Positions 13,210-20,521 of a stretch of DNA of 35,197 nucleotides are shown in pieces. The notes beneath the pieces were generated by a model that saw nothing but the letters and a program-made list of their open reading frames with translations, did not search any database and was not told the DNA's origin. The stretch's first letter is position 1. Each line of letters starts with the position of its first letter. The position numbers were made by a program, and so were the translations under genes. Source of the stretch: a virus; the IMG/VR virus record IMGVR_UViG_3300050821_007874, positions 1-35,197 of that record; one strand, written 5' to 3'.

Positions 13210-14471
13210 TATTCCGCACCTCCGTTAGTCAGCGCACGATTGCTGCTAGCAACCGGCCTGATGGATTTTGCCTCAGGGGTGAAACGCTTGACGTAGATTT
13301 CCACGCGGGAGATCAAAGATCGCAGGGTCACCACGGTATCCTTGAGGTCGCTTTCCTCGATCTCGGATTTAAATTCGAGAATCGCGTCCAGCTTCTCCGC
13401 AATCAGATCCTGCTCCGGATGGAACAGTTTTCCGATAGCTACCTTAACTTCGACCAAGACCTTTGACAGATCTTTCCGTTCCCGGCTCTGGTGAGAGATC
13501 CGGCTGATGGCTTCCTTAGCACCGGCAGCACCTTTCTTCTCCACCACGATGGCGTGAACGCCCGCCTTGGTTGCCTTGGTCACCAACTCTTTGCCTTTGG
13601 CGCGAAGCTGCCGCTCGGCCTTCTCATGATGCTTGGCTTGGGCCAACGCCTCGGCCCGGCGTTCAGCTGCTAGCTTCTCGGCTTGATCAGCTTTAGCTGC
13701 GGCCTCTTCCTTGCGTTCCTTCCGGAACCGTTCTGCTTCGGCGCGAGCCTTGGCTTCTGCCTTCTCCAACTCCTCGGCTTTCTCGCGAGCTTTCTTGGCA
13801 TCGTTCTTTTGGATTGATGCTAGCAACTCTTCATCCTGCCTAGCTTTTCTAGCACCGGCCACTACCGCCTGAATACCAGAGGTCTTCAGATCCTTGAACT
13901 CTTCCAGTGTTACTAACCCTTCCTCGATATATTGAAGAGCAGTAAGAGCTATATCTATCTTGGAAGATACTTGGCCTGATTTTTTATCTACCCAACCTAA
14001 GAACTTCCCTATGGTTTGGGCATTGTATAACAAAGTAAAATTTTTACTTTGTTCAATCAGGAACGAAGGAGCGCAACGAGATCCGTTAGTTTTTCCCGGC
14101 TTCTCAAGCTTAATCTTTCCAGCGCCGAAGGCTTCCACCACGGCTTGAACTGTCTCCAGTTCGACCAGAGCGGACGTGCCCCACTCTTCCATGTTCTCGT
14201 TGGCCATCATCTGGATCATCGCGGTGTCGTCCAGATCCATGATGTTGAGGGTGATCTCATGGCCGGGTCCGTACTCTTCCTTGAGCGCTACCAGACGGTG
14301 ATGGGCAAACGGGATCTGAAATCGTCCTTCGACTTCGCGGGCCAGCAGCACTGGCCAGACGCCTGTGGTGCGGAAAGAGCTTTTCAGCGCTTCCACCTTA
14401 TCCCGGTGAATCGGATAATGTTCGATGTGCCGGAACGGATTTGGGTCAATATTTTTTAGCTTTACTTGCAT
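13209..14471 (-). CDS. ParB-like protein with long coiled coil
   Basis: The N-terminal 100 residues resemble the ParB/Srx nucleotide-binding domain: LKNIDPNPFRHIEHYPI, then KVEALKSSFRTTGVWPVLLARE and FAHHRLVALKEEYG, near the GERRxxA position of ParB (CTPase/nuclease motif), followed by VELETVQAVVEAFG as a linker helix. Residues about 215-310 are a long Ala/Glu/Lys/Arg coiled coil, which canonical ParB lacks. The C-terminal 100 residues are helical. I chose ATG 14471 (AAGGAAAC upstream) since upstream in-frame sequence is intergenic. No ParA is visible. It may act in replication, segregation or gene control. A 25-base near-perfect palindrome lies inside the gene. Confidence 0.75.
   Translation of the reverse strand: MQVKLKNIDPNPFRHIEHYPIHRDKVEALKSSFRTTGVWPVLLAREVEGRFQIPFAHHRLVALKEEYGPGHEITLNIMDLDDTAMIQMMANENMEEWGTSALVELETVQAVVEAFGAGKIKLEKPGKTNGSRCAPSFLIEQSKNFTLLYNAQTIGKFLGWVDKKSGQVSSKIDIALTALQYIEEGLVTLEEFKDLKTSGIQAVVAGARKARQDEELLASIQKNDAKKAREKAEELEKAEAKARAEAERFRKERKEEAAAKADQAEKLAAERRAEALAQAKHHEKAERQLRAKGKELVTKATKAGVHAIVVEKKGAAGAKEAISRISHQSRERKDLSKVLVEVKVAIGKLFHPEQDLIAEKLDAILEFKSEIEESDLKDTVVTLRSLISRVEIYVKRFTPEAKSIRPVASSNRALTNGGAE
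14029..14053. repeat. 25-base AT-rich palindrome inside the parB-like gene
   Basis: Arms AACAAAGTAAAA (14029-14040) and TTTTACTTTGTT (14042-14053) are exact reverse complements with a single base between. The surrounding 150 bases of the gene are also unusually AT-rich. Candidate binding site for a dimeric protein, perhaps the ParB-like protein itself. Confidence 0.7.
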
Positions 14472-14729
14472 GTTTCCTTGTTTGGTTTTTGAAGGCGGAC
14501 CCGGAATGGATCGGCCTGTGGGGAGAATGATCGGACGAAAATCAAAAGAGTAAAGAATTATTTTGATCAAATAATTCAGATAGCGTGCACCAAGAGGGCG
14601 TGCCGGGCGTTCGGCACTGAAGCCTCTGATGGTGCAGGTGCACACACTCCCTAAAGGGGTGTGCACCATGCACCAACTTCAGGTGCCTGTGGTGCACAGG
14701 TGCATGGGTGTGCACTTAATAACGCGCAT
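14472..14729. promoter_or_regulatory. Candidate origin: iterons plus AT-rich palindrome
   Basis: This 258-base gap lies between the ParB-like and RepA-like genes. GGTGCA or its complement TGCACC starts at 14586, 14631, 14637, 14662, 14669, 14691 and 14699 (and at 14733 in the end of the next gene), with variants GGTGCC at 14682 and GGTGTGCAC at 14707. Opposed copies around 14631-14674 can fold into a long interrupted hairpin. Next to them is an AT-rich stretch (about 14535-14580) containing the perfect inverted repeat GAATTATT-7-AATAATTC at 14555-14577. Repeats plus an AT-rich element beside helicase and primase genes is typical of an iteron origin; an operator cluster is the alternative. Confidence 0.55.
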
Positions 14730-15764
14730 CTATGCACCTCGAGTGTATCTTTTCGATCCCCATTTGTCGTCGGTTTTCGAGAGAAAGATCTTCCCCGCCT
14801 TCTTCAATTCATTGAGCTTTTTGAAGAAGGTGCGCTTCGCCCAGCCGAGTTCTTTTTCGGCCTTTTCCCATAACTCCATCGTTGACAGCTCGCCGTCATT
14901 CTCCTCGATCAGGGTCATGAGATCTTCCGGATCAAATCCGCTGCCACGCGGGCGCCCCGGAGTCTTGATGTCTTTCGGGTCCGAGCTGCACTTTTCCAGC
15001 AAGGGATAATTCCATTTCACCACGAACGGCTTGACCGGAGCGAAATCGCGGGTGGTCACGTCGCAGGTAAATTCACCGTCGTTCTTGTGCGCCGTCAGGC
15101 AGACCAGTGTGTCCGGATCACGGTTGATCGATCCGCCGCCCGAGATCCGGTCCAGCGGTTCTTTGCCGCTAGCATTGCCCTTGGCAAAATGTGCGCTCAT
15201 GATCACCGAAACACCGGTTACCCGGTTCAGGTAATCGAATGCCGCCAAGATCGGATTAAGATCGGACGATACCCGTTCGTCCTTGTCGCCCAACAACTTG
15301 TAGAACGGATCGATGTAGACCACCTTGCGCTTCAGCTCTTCCACCCGGTGTTTCAATTCCTCGATGAAGTCGCCCAGCTTGATCTGGTATCCGCGCAGAT
15401 TCCAGACGTGCAATGCATCTTTGTCCGGCTTGATTTCCTTGGCTCGGCAGATTGCTTGCAAGCGGTGCTTGAAGTAAAATTCTTTCAACTCGAAATTTAC
15501 GTAAAGACCGGGCGTGAACTCAGTATCGAATTCAAGCCAAGGAACTTCGCAAGCCAGAGATAATGCCATGTCACACATACTCCAGCTTTTGTAAGTCTTT
15601 GAACCACCACCGAATATGAGTCTGCTAGCACCGTCGAACACCCCTTTGATAATCGATCTGGGTTTTTCGACCGGCAAGACTTCGAAGTCGAGATACTCAA
15701 TTGGCGCCGGAAGTTTATTGGGGTCGGGTCCATACGTTTTTGGTTCGGGGGCGGCGGCATTCAC
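14730..15764 (-). CDS. RepA/DnaB-like replicative ATPase (AAA_25 type)
   Basis: RecA-fold ATPase of the RepA-like helicase group, expected to unwind DNA at the phage origin. Walker A is GGGSKTYKSW (about 52-61), Walker B KVVYIDPFY (about 146-154), and a SAHFAKGNAS motif follows (about 193-202), as in RepA-type hexamers. The C-terminal 80 residues (PEDLMTLIEENDGELSTMELWEKAEKELGWAKRTFFKKLNELKKAGKI) look like a winged helix. The start is GTG 15764, overlapping the primase stop (GTGA). The C-terminal end runs into the iteron cluster. Confidence 0.85.
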   Translation of the reverse strand: MNAAAPEPKTYGPDPNKLPAPIEYLDFEVLPVEKPRSIIKGVFDGASRLIFGGGSKTYKSWSMCDMALSLACEVPWLEFDTEFTPGLYVNFELKEFYFKHRLQAICRAKEIKPDKDALHVWNLRGYQIKLGDFIEELKHRVEELKRKVVYIDPFYKLLGDKDERVSSDLNPILAAFDYLNRVTGVSVIMSAHFAKGNASGKEPLDRISGGGSINRDPDTLVCLTAHKNDGEFTCDVTTRDFAPVKPFVVKWNYPLLEKCSSDPKDIKTPGRPRGSGFDPEDLMTLIEENDGELSTMELWEKAEKELGWAKRTFFKKLNELKKAGKIFLSKTDDKWGSKRYTRGA

Positions 15765-16717
15765 GAAGAGAATCCTTTCAAGACGTGCAGGGTTTGATCA
15801 GGAGGGTTTGCAGAGACGAACTCACACAAGTCTTTATACCCCTCGGGCAGATCCTGCACGATCACTTTATCCGCTCCCATCTCCTGTAGACGTTTCCGCC
15901 ACACCTCTCTAGCTTTTATACCATCCTTGTCGTTGTGCCCGATGATCAGGAATTCTCGGTCGCGAACGTATTTCCGGCATTCGTCGCCCGGTTTGGTGCT
16001 AGCACCTAACATCGAGATCACCCGCGCGTTGCTCGGACAGTCAATCAGCAGCGCTAACGCGGCGAAGAAGTCTGGAAGCCCTTCTACGACCACTATCTTT
16101 TTCATGGCGTTCCATTCCGGTCGGTCCGAAATCAGGCCGTAACACCAGCTTTTGCTAGTACCCGGCAAAGCGGCGGTTTTCTTCCCAGAGGCCGCGCACA
16201 TCTCCCCGGTAAAAGTCTTGCCTTCGGCACCTCGCCTGCTAGCATCGGTCAAGAACCATAACAGTTCCCCTTTATGTGTTCCAACCTTCAGAAAACCGAG
16301 GTTAGCTGCCAGATCAAAACATCCAGATGGAAGATTGCGAAGCATACTCAGCGACACACATTCCATCACCGTTGGCCTGCACAGATCATCCGGCCAATCG
16401 ATCAGTTTTTCTTCTGCCGGGATGTACTTGGCCGTAGGCGGTTTTGCTTCCCCGATCATGTTGCCCAGCTGTTCTACAGCCGCTTGCACCGTGACCTCTC
16501 TGGCCTTAGCCCAGAAGTCTACTACGTCGCCGCCAACGCCTTCTGCTTGATCATACCAGCGCTCTCCGCTGGCAGACATATAAACACTGAAGCTTGGTTT
16601 CTTGTCCTCCCGAAAGGGAGATTTACAGGTCCGGTTCGGACTACCCGGCAGACCTAATATTTTCCATGCCCAACCGATGGAACAGGCAGCACGGATCCGT
16701 TCTATTTTTGATGACAT
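15761..16717 (-). CDS. DnaG-like primase (zinc-region plus Toprim)
   Basis: DNA primase of a phage type. The N-terminus resembles the CHC2 zinc region (CKSPFREDKKPSFSVY, then WYDQAEGVGGDVVDFWAKA), though only one of the usual Cys/His ligands is obvious. A Toprim domain follows with KKIVVVEGLPDFFAALAL (about 208-225) and FLIIGHNDKDGIKAREVW (about 262-279), the DxDxxG-like block reading NDKDG. At 318 aa it is shorter than DnaG and lacks a helicase-interaction domain, fitting a partner role with the downstream ATPase. The start follows AGGAAAGTGATTAT. Confidence 0.85.
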   Translation of the reverse strand: MSSKIERIRAACSIGWAWKILGLPGSPNRTCKSPFREDKKPSFSVYMSASGERWYDQAEGVGGDVVDFWAKAREVTVQAAVEQLGNMIGEAKPPTAKYIPAEEKLIDWPDDLCRPTVMECVSLSMLRNLPSGCFDLAANLGFLKVGTHKGELLWFLTDASRRGAEGKTFTGEMCAASGKKTAALPGTSKSWCYGLISDRPEWNAMKKIVVVEGLPDFFAALALLIDCPSNARVISMLGASTKPGDECRKYVRDREFLIIGHNDKDGIKAREVWRKRLQEMGADKVIVQDLPEGYKDLCEFVSANPPDQTLHVLKGFSS

Positions 16718-16732
16718 ATAATCACTTTCCTG

Positions 16733-17110
16733 CTAGCGCCCGCCACGTCGGCGGTTCTTGAGATCGTCCAGTAGCCATTTCATTGCCTGAATCAGGTCCG
16801 AGTTCCTCCCGGTGCCGTCATCGCAATTCTGGGTGTACCAACGCATGTAGCCGGGGTCGATCTCTGCTAGCTTTTTCCCCTTGTACTTGCCGAAGGTAAG
16901 GACGATTGAGCCGGGCCAGTCCACTTGTTCCTGTGGAACCTTGAAGTCCGGCCCGCTCGGGTCCATTTTCCGCTTGATGCCGCCATGACCGTCCACTCCC
17001 CGCTCGCGCAGGGACTGGATCAGCTTCATGGCCGCTGTCGCCCACTCGCCCGGTTGCGCTGCATGATCGAGCGCAAGGGCGAGGAGCTTCTGTTCAAGCT
17101 CCGTGAGCAA
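16733..17110 (-). CDS. DUF3820/ExoX C-terminal-like protein (125 aa)
   Basis: The segment LTFGKYKGKKLAEIDPGYMRWYTQNC (about 70-95) matches the pattern of the small domain found at the end of exodeoxyribonuclease X and in DUF3820 proteins (FGKYKGxxLxEIPxxYLxW). No exonuclease catalytic domain is present. The N-terminal 45 residues are helical. The start is TTG 17110, four bases after the previous stop; an ATG at codon 28 is the alternative. The stop TAG is part of GCTAGC, 10-15 bases before the primase start. Probable nucleic-acid or protein binder in replication. Confidence 0.65.
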   Translation of the reverse strand: MLTELEQKLLALALDHAAQPGEWATAAMKLIQSLRERGVDGHGGIKRKMDPSGPDFKVPQEQVDWPGSIVLTFGKYKGKKLAEIDPGYMRWYTQNCDDGTGRNSDLIQAMKWLLDDLKNRRRGGR

Positions 17111-17114
17111 GGGC

Positions 17115-17486
17115 TTAGTTCTTCAGCTGGATATCATCCGGCTCGAGGTACGAACCAACCTTATTCCGCTTCTTGCCTTGCCACTCTTCAATGACGATAT
17201 GAGCGAACCCTTCGGCCCCAATCAGTTCCGATGGAGTAACTTCAACCTGCTCGTCCGGCAATACCGTCTCGCCGATTGAAATGCGGAATTGATCGATCTT
17301 CCAGCCCGATGATTCGGTGAAGACTAGATTGTCGATGGCCAGCCCGCCGTTCGGCAGACGCAACCATAACTCGATCATTTCGTTACCGTTGCTGCTGGTT
17401 TTGAGGATGGCTTTTTCGACGGTGAACTTGTAATCACCCTCAGACAGGACATCCCCGTTTTGTTGACCACTTTTATATGTAGGCAT
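17115..17486 (-). CDS. DUF669-like protein, probable single-strand DNA-associated
   Basis: Resembles phage DUF669 proteins, small beta-rich proteins encoded in recombination/replication modules and suspected to replace SSB. Visible pattern: LSEGDYKFTVEKAILKTSSNGNEMIELWLRLPNG, then IDNLVFTESSGWKIDQFRISIGE and GFAHIVIEEWQGKKRNKVGSYLEP. I chose ATG 17486, with AAGGAAG five bases upstream; a TTG at 17516 directly after GGAAGTGA would add ten residues. Context between nuclease/annealase genes and primase supports a DNA-binding role. Confidence 0.65.
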   Translation of the reverse strand: MPTYKSGQQNGDVLSEGDYKFTVEKAILKTSSNGNEMIELWLRLPNGGLAIDNLVFTESSGWKIDQFRISIGETVLPDEQVEVTPSELIGAEGFAHIVIEEWQGKKRNKVGSYLEPDDIQLKN

Positions 17487-17625
17487 AACTTCCTTTTCTT
17501 TTGTTTTTAACTGCAATCACTTCCCCTGCCGAGTGGCAGGACTTCCTCTTTACGATAAATTTTTCTTGATGTCCACTTGATTCGTGCGAATCTTGCCGCT
17601 GTCTGAAAGCTTCCTTTCTTGACAT
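17473..17625 (-). CDS. Possible 50-aa basic protein overlapping the DUF669-like start
   Basis: Frame from ATG 17625, preceded by AAGTGATTAGCTT, the initiation motif seen at other genes. The peptide is basic and hydrophilic (MSRKEAFRQRQDSHESS, FIVKRKSCHSAGE, KNKRKGSYAYI). It overlaps the DUF669-like start by 14 bases and spans the hairpin CCTGCC-ACTC-GGCAGG at 17525-17540. It may be a small gene or a translated leader controlling the next one; coding signal is weak. Confidence 0.35.
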   Translation of the reverse strand: MSRKEAFRQRQDSHESSGHQEKFIVKRKSCHSAGEVIAVKNKRKGSYAYI

Positions 17626-17640
17626 AAGCTAATCACTTAT

Positions 17641-17680
17641 CCGCCGCACTGCGCTTCCCAGAGTCTCGTAGTGCGGCGGT
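17641..17680. promoter_or_regulatory. Intergenic hairpin with 10-bp GC-rich stem
   Basis: Arms CCGCCGCACT and AGTGCGGCGG are exact complements with a 20-base spacer. On the leftward strand it lies between the tiny membrane gene and the next AAGTGATTA motif, the same order of parts as in the rightward operon. A short T-rich run follows on the rightward strand only, but no rightward gene is present there. Confidence 0.55.
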
Positions 17681-17687
17681 TCCTTTT

Positions 17688-17798
17688 TCAAGGGAAAGGA
17701 AAACGGTCAGTAACCACTGCGTACAGCATGGTTGCGCTGCATAGCAGCATGAGAATGACCAGTGCCCAGAACAATCGCCATTCTGCTTTTTTGCTCAT
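17688..17798 (-). CDS. Tiny single-span membrane protein (36 aa)
   Basis: Starts at an ATG overlapping the VRR-NUC stop (ATGA). The peptide has a basic N-terminus (MSKKAEWR), one clear membrane segment (LFWALVILMLLCSATMLYAVV) and a short TDRFPFP end. Translational coupling and the clean membrane segment support it. Function unknown. Confidence 0.6.
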   Translation of the reverse strand: MSKKAEWRLFWALVILMLLCSATMLYAVVTDRFPFP

Positions 17799-18202
17799 TG
17801 GATGTTAAAGAATTTCTCAATTTCGTTGGTTGCGTCCGCGTAGTTATAACAAACGCGAACCTCGTTCCCGTCTGTTAGCATCTTCGCGACTTGGTTCCTT
17901 TGTTCTTCGCGTAATTTCTTTTTCCCGATCTTGAATTCGATCCAGATAATCCGGCTGTTCCGATAAACTCCGAAGTCAGGCATTCCTATCACGAACGGCG
18001 ATTTTCTGTCCATCGCCGCGTGGTAATACCCGTACTCTTTCCGCTCCAGATACTGGATGAACAACTGGTGCAGCTCTTTCTCCAGCTGGATCTCCTGCCG
18101 CGACTCCAGTTCCTCCAGAGTCTCCACGCCGTACTTCTCCCGATCTTCCTTGCTCATCAGGCGGACGAGATTGCCATGAATCACCCGTTTAGGCTCAGTC
18201 AT
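17795..18202 (-). CDS. VRR-NUC domain nuclease
   Basis: Small stand-alone nuclease of the VRR-NUC (PD-(D/E)XK) family, which cuts branched DNA. Residues 85-120 carry GMPDFGVYRNSRIIWIEFKIGKKKLREEQ: D at MPDF, then E-F-K as the ExK motif, then the basic helix with EEQ. A Gln/Glu helix precedes it (QEIQLEKELHQLFIQYL). Length 135 aa is typical. Coupled by ATGA to the exonuclease gene upstream and to the tiny membrane gene downstream. Probable resolution of recombination or replication intermediates. Confidence 0.85.
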   Translation of the reverse strand: MTEPKRVIHGNLVRLMSKEDREKYGVETLEELESRQEIQLEKELHQLFIQYLERKEYGYYHAAMDRKSPFVIGMPDFGVYRNSRIIWIEFKIGKKKLREEQRNQVAKMLTDGNEVRVCYNYADATNEIEKFFNIQ

Positions 18203-19296
18203 TTCTTTTTATCCCTTACCAAGGAAGCTTCTTGCGTCCTGATCGTGATGAACGGTGCTAGCACCACGTTCACGTTCTGGGTCGGGGTCTTAGACATCAG
18301 CTCCGTGCCTTTCACCTTTTCCCATGCCGCTTCGATCTTGGTGATACTAACAGAGACGGAATCCCAGAACGCTTTGTCACCGATCACCGGGACCACGGCA
18401 TCCCTGATTTTGGCCGGTTGCTTCAGAATCCGCATCTGCTTCTCGATGATCTTCCAGCCGGGGATAGAATCCGGCTCTTTTGCTAGCACCAGCTTGTAGT
18501 ATTCGCGGACTTCCTTGATGTATTTCTCCATTCGCTCCAGCCGTTCCAGCAACTTGCCTGCGTTCTCCAGCTTTAGCTCGGAAGGATGCTCGCTCTTGGA
18601 TGCGGCTTCCCGCTGAATGGCCGGGCAGATCATCAGCCCGCCGCAATGCTTGCAGTAATCGCCGGTCTTCGGCTGGTTGCCTTCCCTCTCGGCCACACTG
18701 AGCATGGTCCGCAACTTGACCTCGTAATCGAGCACTTCCATCCGGTTGGCCAGATGCGGTTGATACACGTAATGAGGCGAGATTATTTGAAACGTAAACT
18801 CCTGCACCTCAGGCTCTTCTGCTGCTAGCAGGACCGCTTGGCTCCAGAGTTGATCGTTCTCGCGCGGTTCCGGCGCTTTGTTCCAGAGCGATTTGAAATC
18901 GATGATCGCGGCCCTTTTCCGGTTGGGTGAGATCCGGATATAATCCGGCCTGCCGGAAAAGATCGGAGTGATCTCATGATGCAACCACAACCGTTCCTCG
19001 CGGATCACGGTGTCATCGTTCATCGCGCCCCAGCCGCCGAGGAATTCTCGGAAGCGTTTCATGATCTTCGAATAATCCATCCGGTCCTGATCCGTCTCCA
19101 GATCAGCGGACGATTGCTTGAAAATCGCGTCATGCATGGCAGTGCCTTTGTCCCGCCACTCGTCGCCTTTGCCGCCGGATTCTCCGGCCTCCTGCCGCAT
19201 GGCCCGTGCTTTCAGGGTCATGCGGTGAGAAGCTTGGCATTGCATCAAGCGCTGGACGGCGCTAGCACTGGGTAAGCTGTCCCTATCTTGGTCCAT
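18199..19296 (-). CDS. PD-(D/E)XK exonuclease, RecT partner
   Basis: Probable 5'-3' exonuclease producing single strands for the annealase. Motifs: GTAMHDAIF near the N-terminus (a conserved GxxxH in Cas4/RecB-like nucleases), SGRPDYIRI (catalytic D) then AAIIDFKS (DxK), and a C-terminal CKHCGGLMICPAI cluster with three Cys (C-x2-C...C) compatible with an iron-sulphur or zinc site as in DUF2800/Cas4-like exonucleases. I set the start at 19296 (MDQDRDSLPSAS), overlapping the RecT stop as TAATG; a longer frame to 19404 runs inside the RecT gene and is unlikely. 365 aa. Confidence 0.8.
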   Translation of the reverse strand: MDQDRDSLPSASAVQRLMQCQASHRMTLKARAMRQEAGESGGKGDEWRDKGTAMHDAIFKQSSADLETDQDRMDYSKIMKRFREFLGGWGAMNDDTVIREERLWLHHEITPIFSGRPDYIRISPNRKRAAIIDFKSLWNKAPEPRENDQLWSQAVLLAAEEPEVQEFTFQIISPHYVYQPHLANRMEVLDYEVKLRTMLSVAEREGNQPKTGDYCKHCGGLMICPAIQREAASKSEHPSELKLENAGKLLERLERMEKYIKEVREYYKLVLAKEPDSIPGWKIIEKQMRILKQPAKIRDAVVPVIGDKAFWDSVSVSITKIEAAWEKVKGTELMSKTPTQNVNVVLAPFITIRTQEASLVRDKKK

Positions 19297-20300
19297 TAGG
19301 TCGTCGCTCCAGTTGCCGCCGCTGCCGCTTCTTCGGCTTCCGCTTTGGCCTTGGCTTCCTTCAGTTCGGTTAATCGCTTGGCTTGAGTACAAACCACGTT
19401 CCAATTCTTGATCAGCGTCTTGATTTTGGTTTCTGGCAACGATTCAAGCTTATGCTCCACGCCTCTGGGAAAGAGCCTCAGACCGTTGACAATTTCGATC
19501 AATAATTCCTCCGAAATATCGGACTTCTCAGACAACCTTTTCAGGTGTTCCAGATCGGTTCCATCGACCTTTTCCAGCGGGATTTCCTTGGCCGGGATAT
19601 CGGACGGCGCCGAGATGATCGGATGCTCGTGCGCCTTCGGATCGGTCGGGTCAGGCTCAAACGGTGCTGGTTTATCCCGTTCTGGAATTGTTGCAGATCC
19701 CGGCATCGACGGGTCTTCCTGACCTTTCGGTGGCGGTTCGCTGGCCGGGACGATCCTGATTTCCGGCACTTCGTCTGCTAGCTCTTCGGTCAGGTACAAG
19801 CCTTGCAAGACATCGTTGAAATCCTCCCGGTAGCAGAATCCCAAGGCCCGCCAGTAGAGCATCCGGTCAGGATAATTCGACCAGCCACTGCCGGGTTTAC
19901 CGGGATACAGACCCGCTTTCTTAGCTTCCTTGATCGAGAACTCGTTGGTGGTCTTGGTCCGGCCTTTACGCTTGACCGTGCAAACGCACTTGCGGCTTTC
20001 GCCTTCTCCCTCGTAAGACTTGGTTTTGTCTTCCAAGAGTCCGGACCGATCCACTAGAGCCGATGCTAGCGCCCCGTTGATTGCGGTCTTGTTGTTGATT
20101 ACCGAGATGTTCTCGAGCGATTCAAACATATCCAGCCCAAGGCGTTTGCCTTTGAGGATGATCAGGTTGATCTGGGACGGGTTGCCGAGCTTGGTGATCC
20201 CGGCGTTCATGATCTGGCGGGAGATCTGGGTCAGCTGGTCCCACTGGGTATAAACCAGTTCGCCATTTTCGGAGATCGGGATGATTGCTTCTTGGGTCAT
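19296..20300 (-). CDS. recT: RecT-like single-strand annealing protein
   Basis: Phage recombinase that anneals complementary strands. The core (residues about 35-175) has the RecT-type pattern: GKRLGLDMFESLENISVINNKTAINGALASALVDRSGLL, GESRKCVCTVKRKGRTKTTNEFSIKEAKKAGL, and YPDRMLYWRALGFCYREDFNDVLQGLYLTEEL. The C-terminal 100 residues are Pro- and Lys-rich and end in an Ala/Glu helix. It is coupled by ATGA to the ribbon-helix-helix gene upstream and by TAATG to the exonuclease downstream. The pairing of annealase and exonuclease is classical for phages. Confidence 0.75.
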   Translation of the reverse strand: MTQEAIIPISENGELVYTQWDQLTQISRQIMNAGITKLGNPSQINLIILKGKRLGLDMFESLENISVINNKTAINGALASALVDRSGLLEDKTKSYEGEGESRKCVCTVKRKGRTKTTNEFSIKEAKKAGLYPGKPGSGWSNYPDRMLYWRALGFCYREDFNDVLQGLYLTEELADEVPEIRIVPASEPPPKGQEDPSMPGSATIPERDKPAPFEPDPTDPKAHEHPIISAPSDIPAKEIPLEKVDGTDLEHLKRLSEKSDISEELLIEIVNGLRLFPRGVEHKLESLPETKIKTLIKNWNVVCTQAKRLTELKEAKAKAEAEEAAAAATGATT

Positions 20301-20521
20301 TTAACTTTCTTCTTGGTTCTTGGTGTGTTTTCGCCATCGACAGTGATGACGGTGAATTGAAACGGCAGGGTGATTTCATCCCTGCGTTTGTGGTGATCTA
20401 TGAGCGCTAGCCCACAGATCCTGAAAAAGGAAGCCATCGACTCGAAATGATAATATCGAACCGCTTCCCTTAATTCTTCTTTCCGGTCTTCAGGTAACCA
20501 GACGTTAGTGATACTTGACAT
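20297..20521 (-). CDS. Ribbon-helix-helix-like regulator (74 aa)
   Basis: First gene of the leftward early operon. Residues 3-9 (ITNVWLP) would form the DNA-contacting strand, residues 10-27 (EDRKEELREAVRYYHFES) helix A and 29-45 (MASFFRICGLALIDHHK) helix B, the layout of Arc/MetJ-type dimers. A basic tail follows (TPRTKKKVK). Its start codon directly abuts a strong palindrome (20523-20553), so autoregulation is likely. Identification is by predicted fold only. Confidence 0.65.
   Translation of the reverse strand: MSSITNVWLPEDRKEELREAVRYYHFESMASFFRICGLALIDHHKRRDEITLPFQFTVITVDGENTPRTKKKVK

Noticed and set aside
14472-14669. 66-codon extension of the ParB-like frame upstream
   Set aside because: It translates the iteron and palindrome region; ATG 14471 has a ribosome site and begins the recognisable domain.
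19297-19404. Longer N-terminus for the exonuclease
   Set aside because: It lies wholly inside the RecT-like gene and is low-complexity; the TAATG overlap at 19296 gives a natural start.
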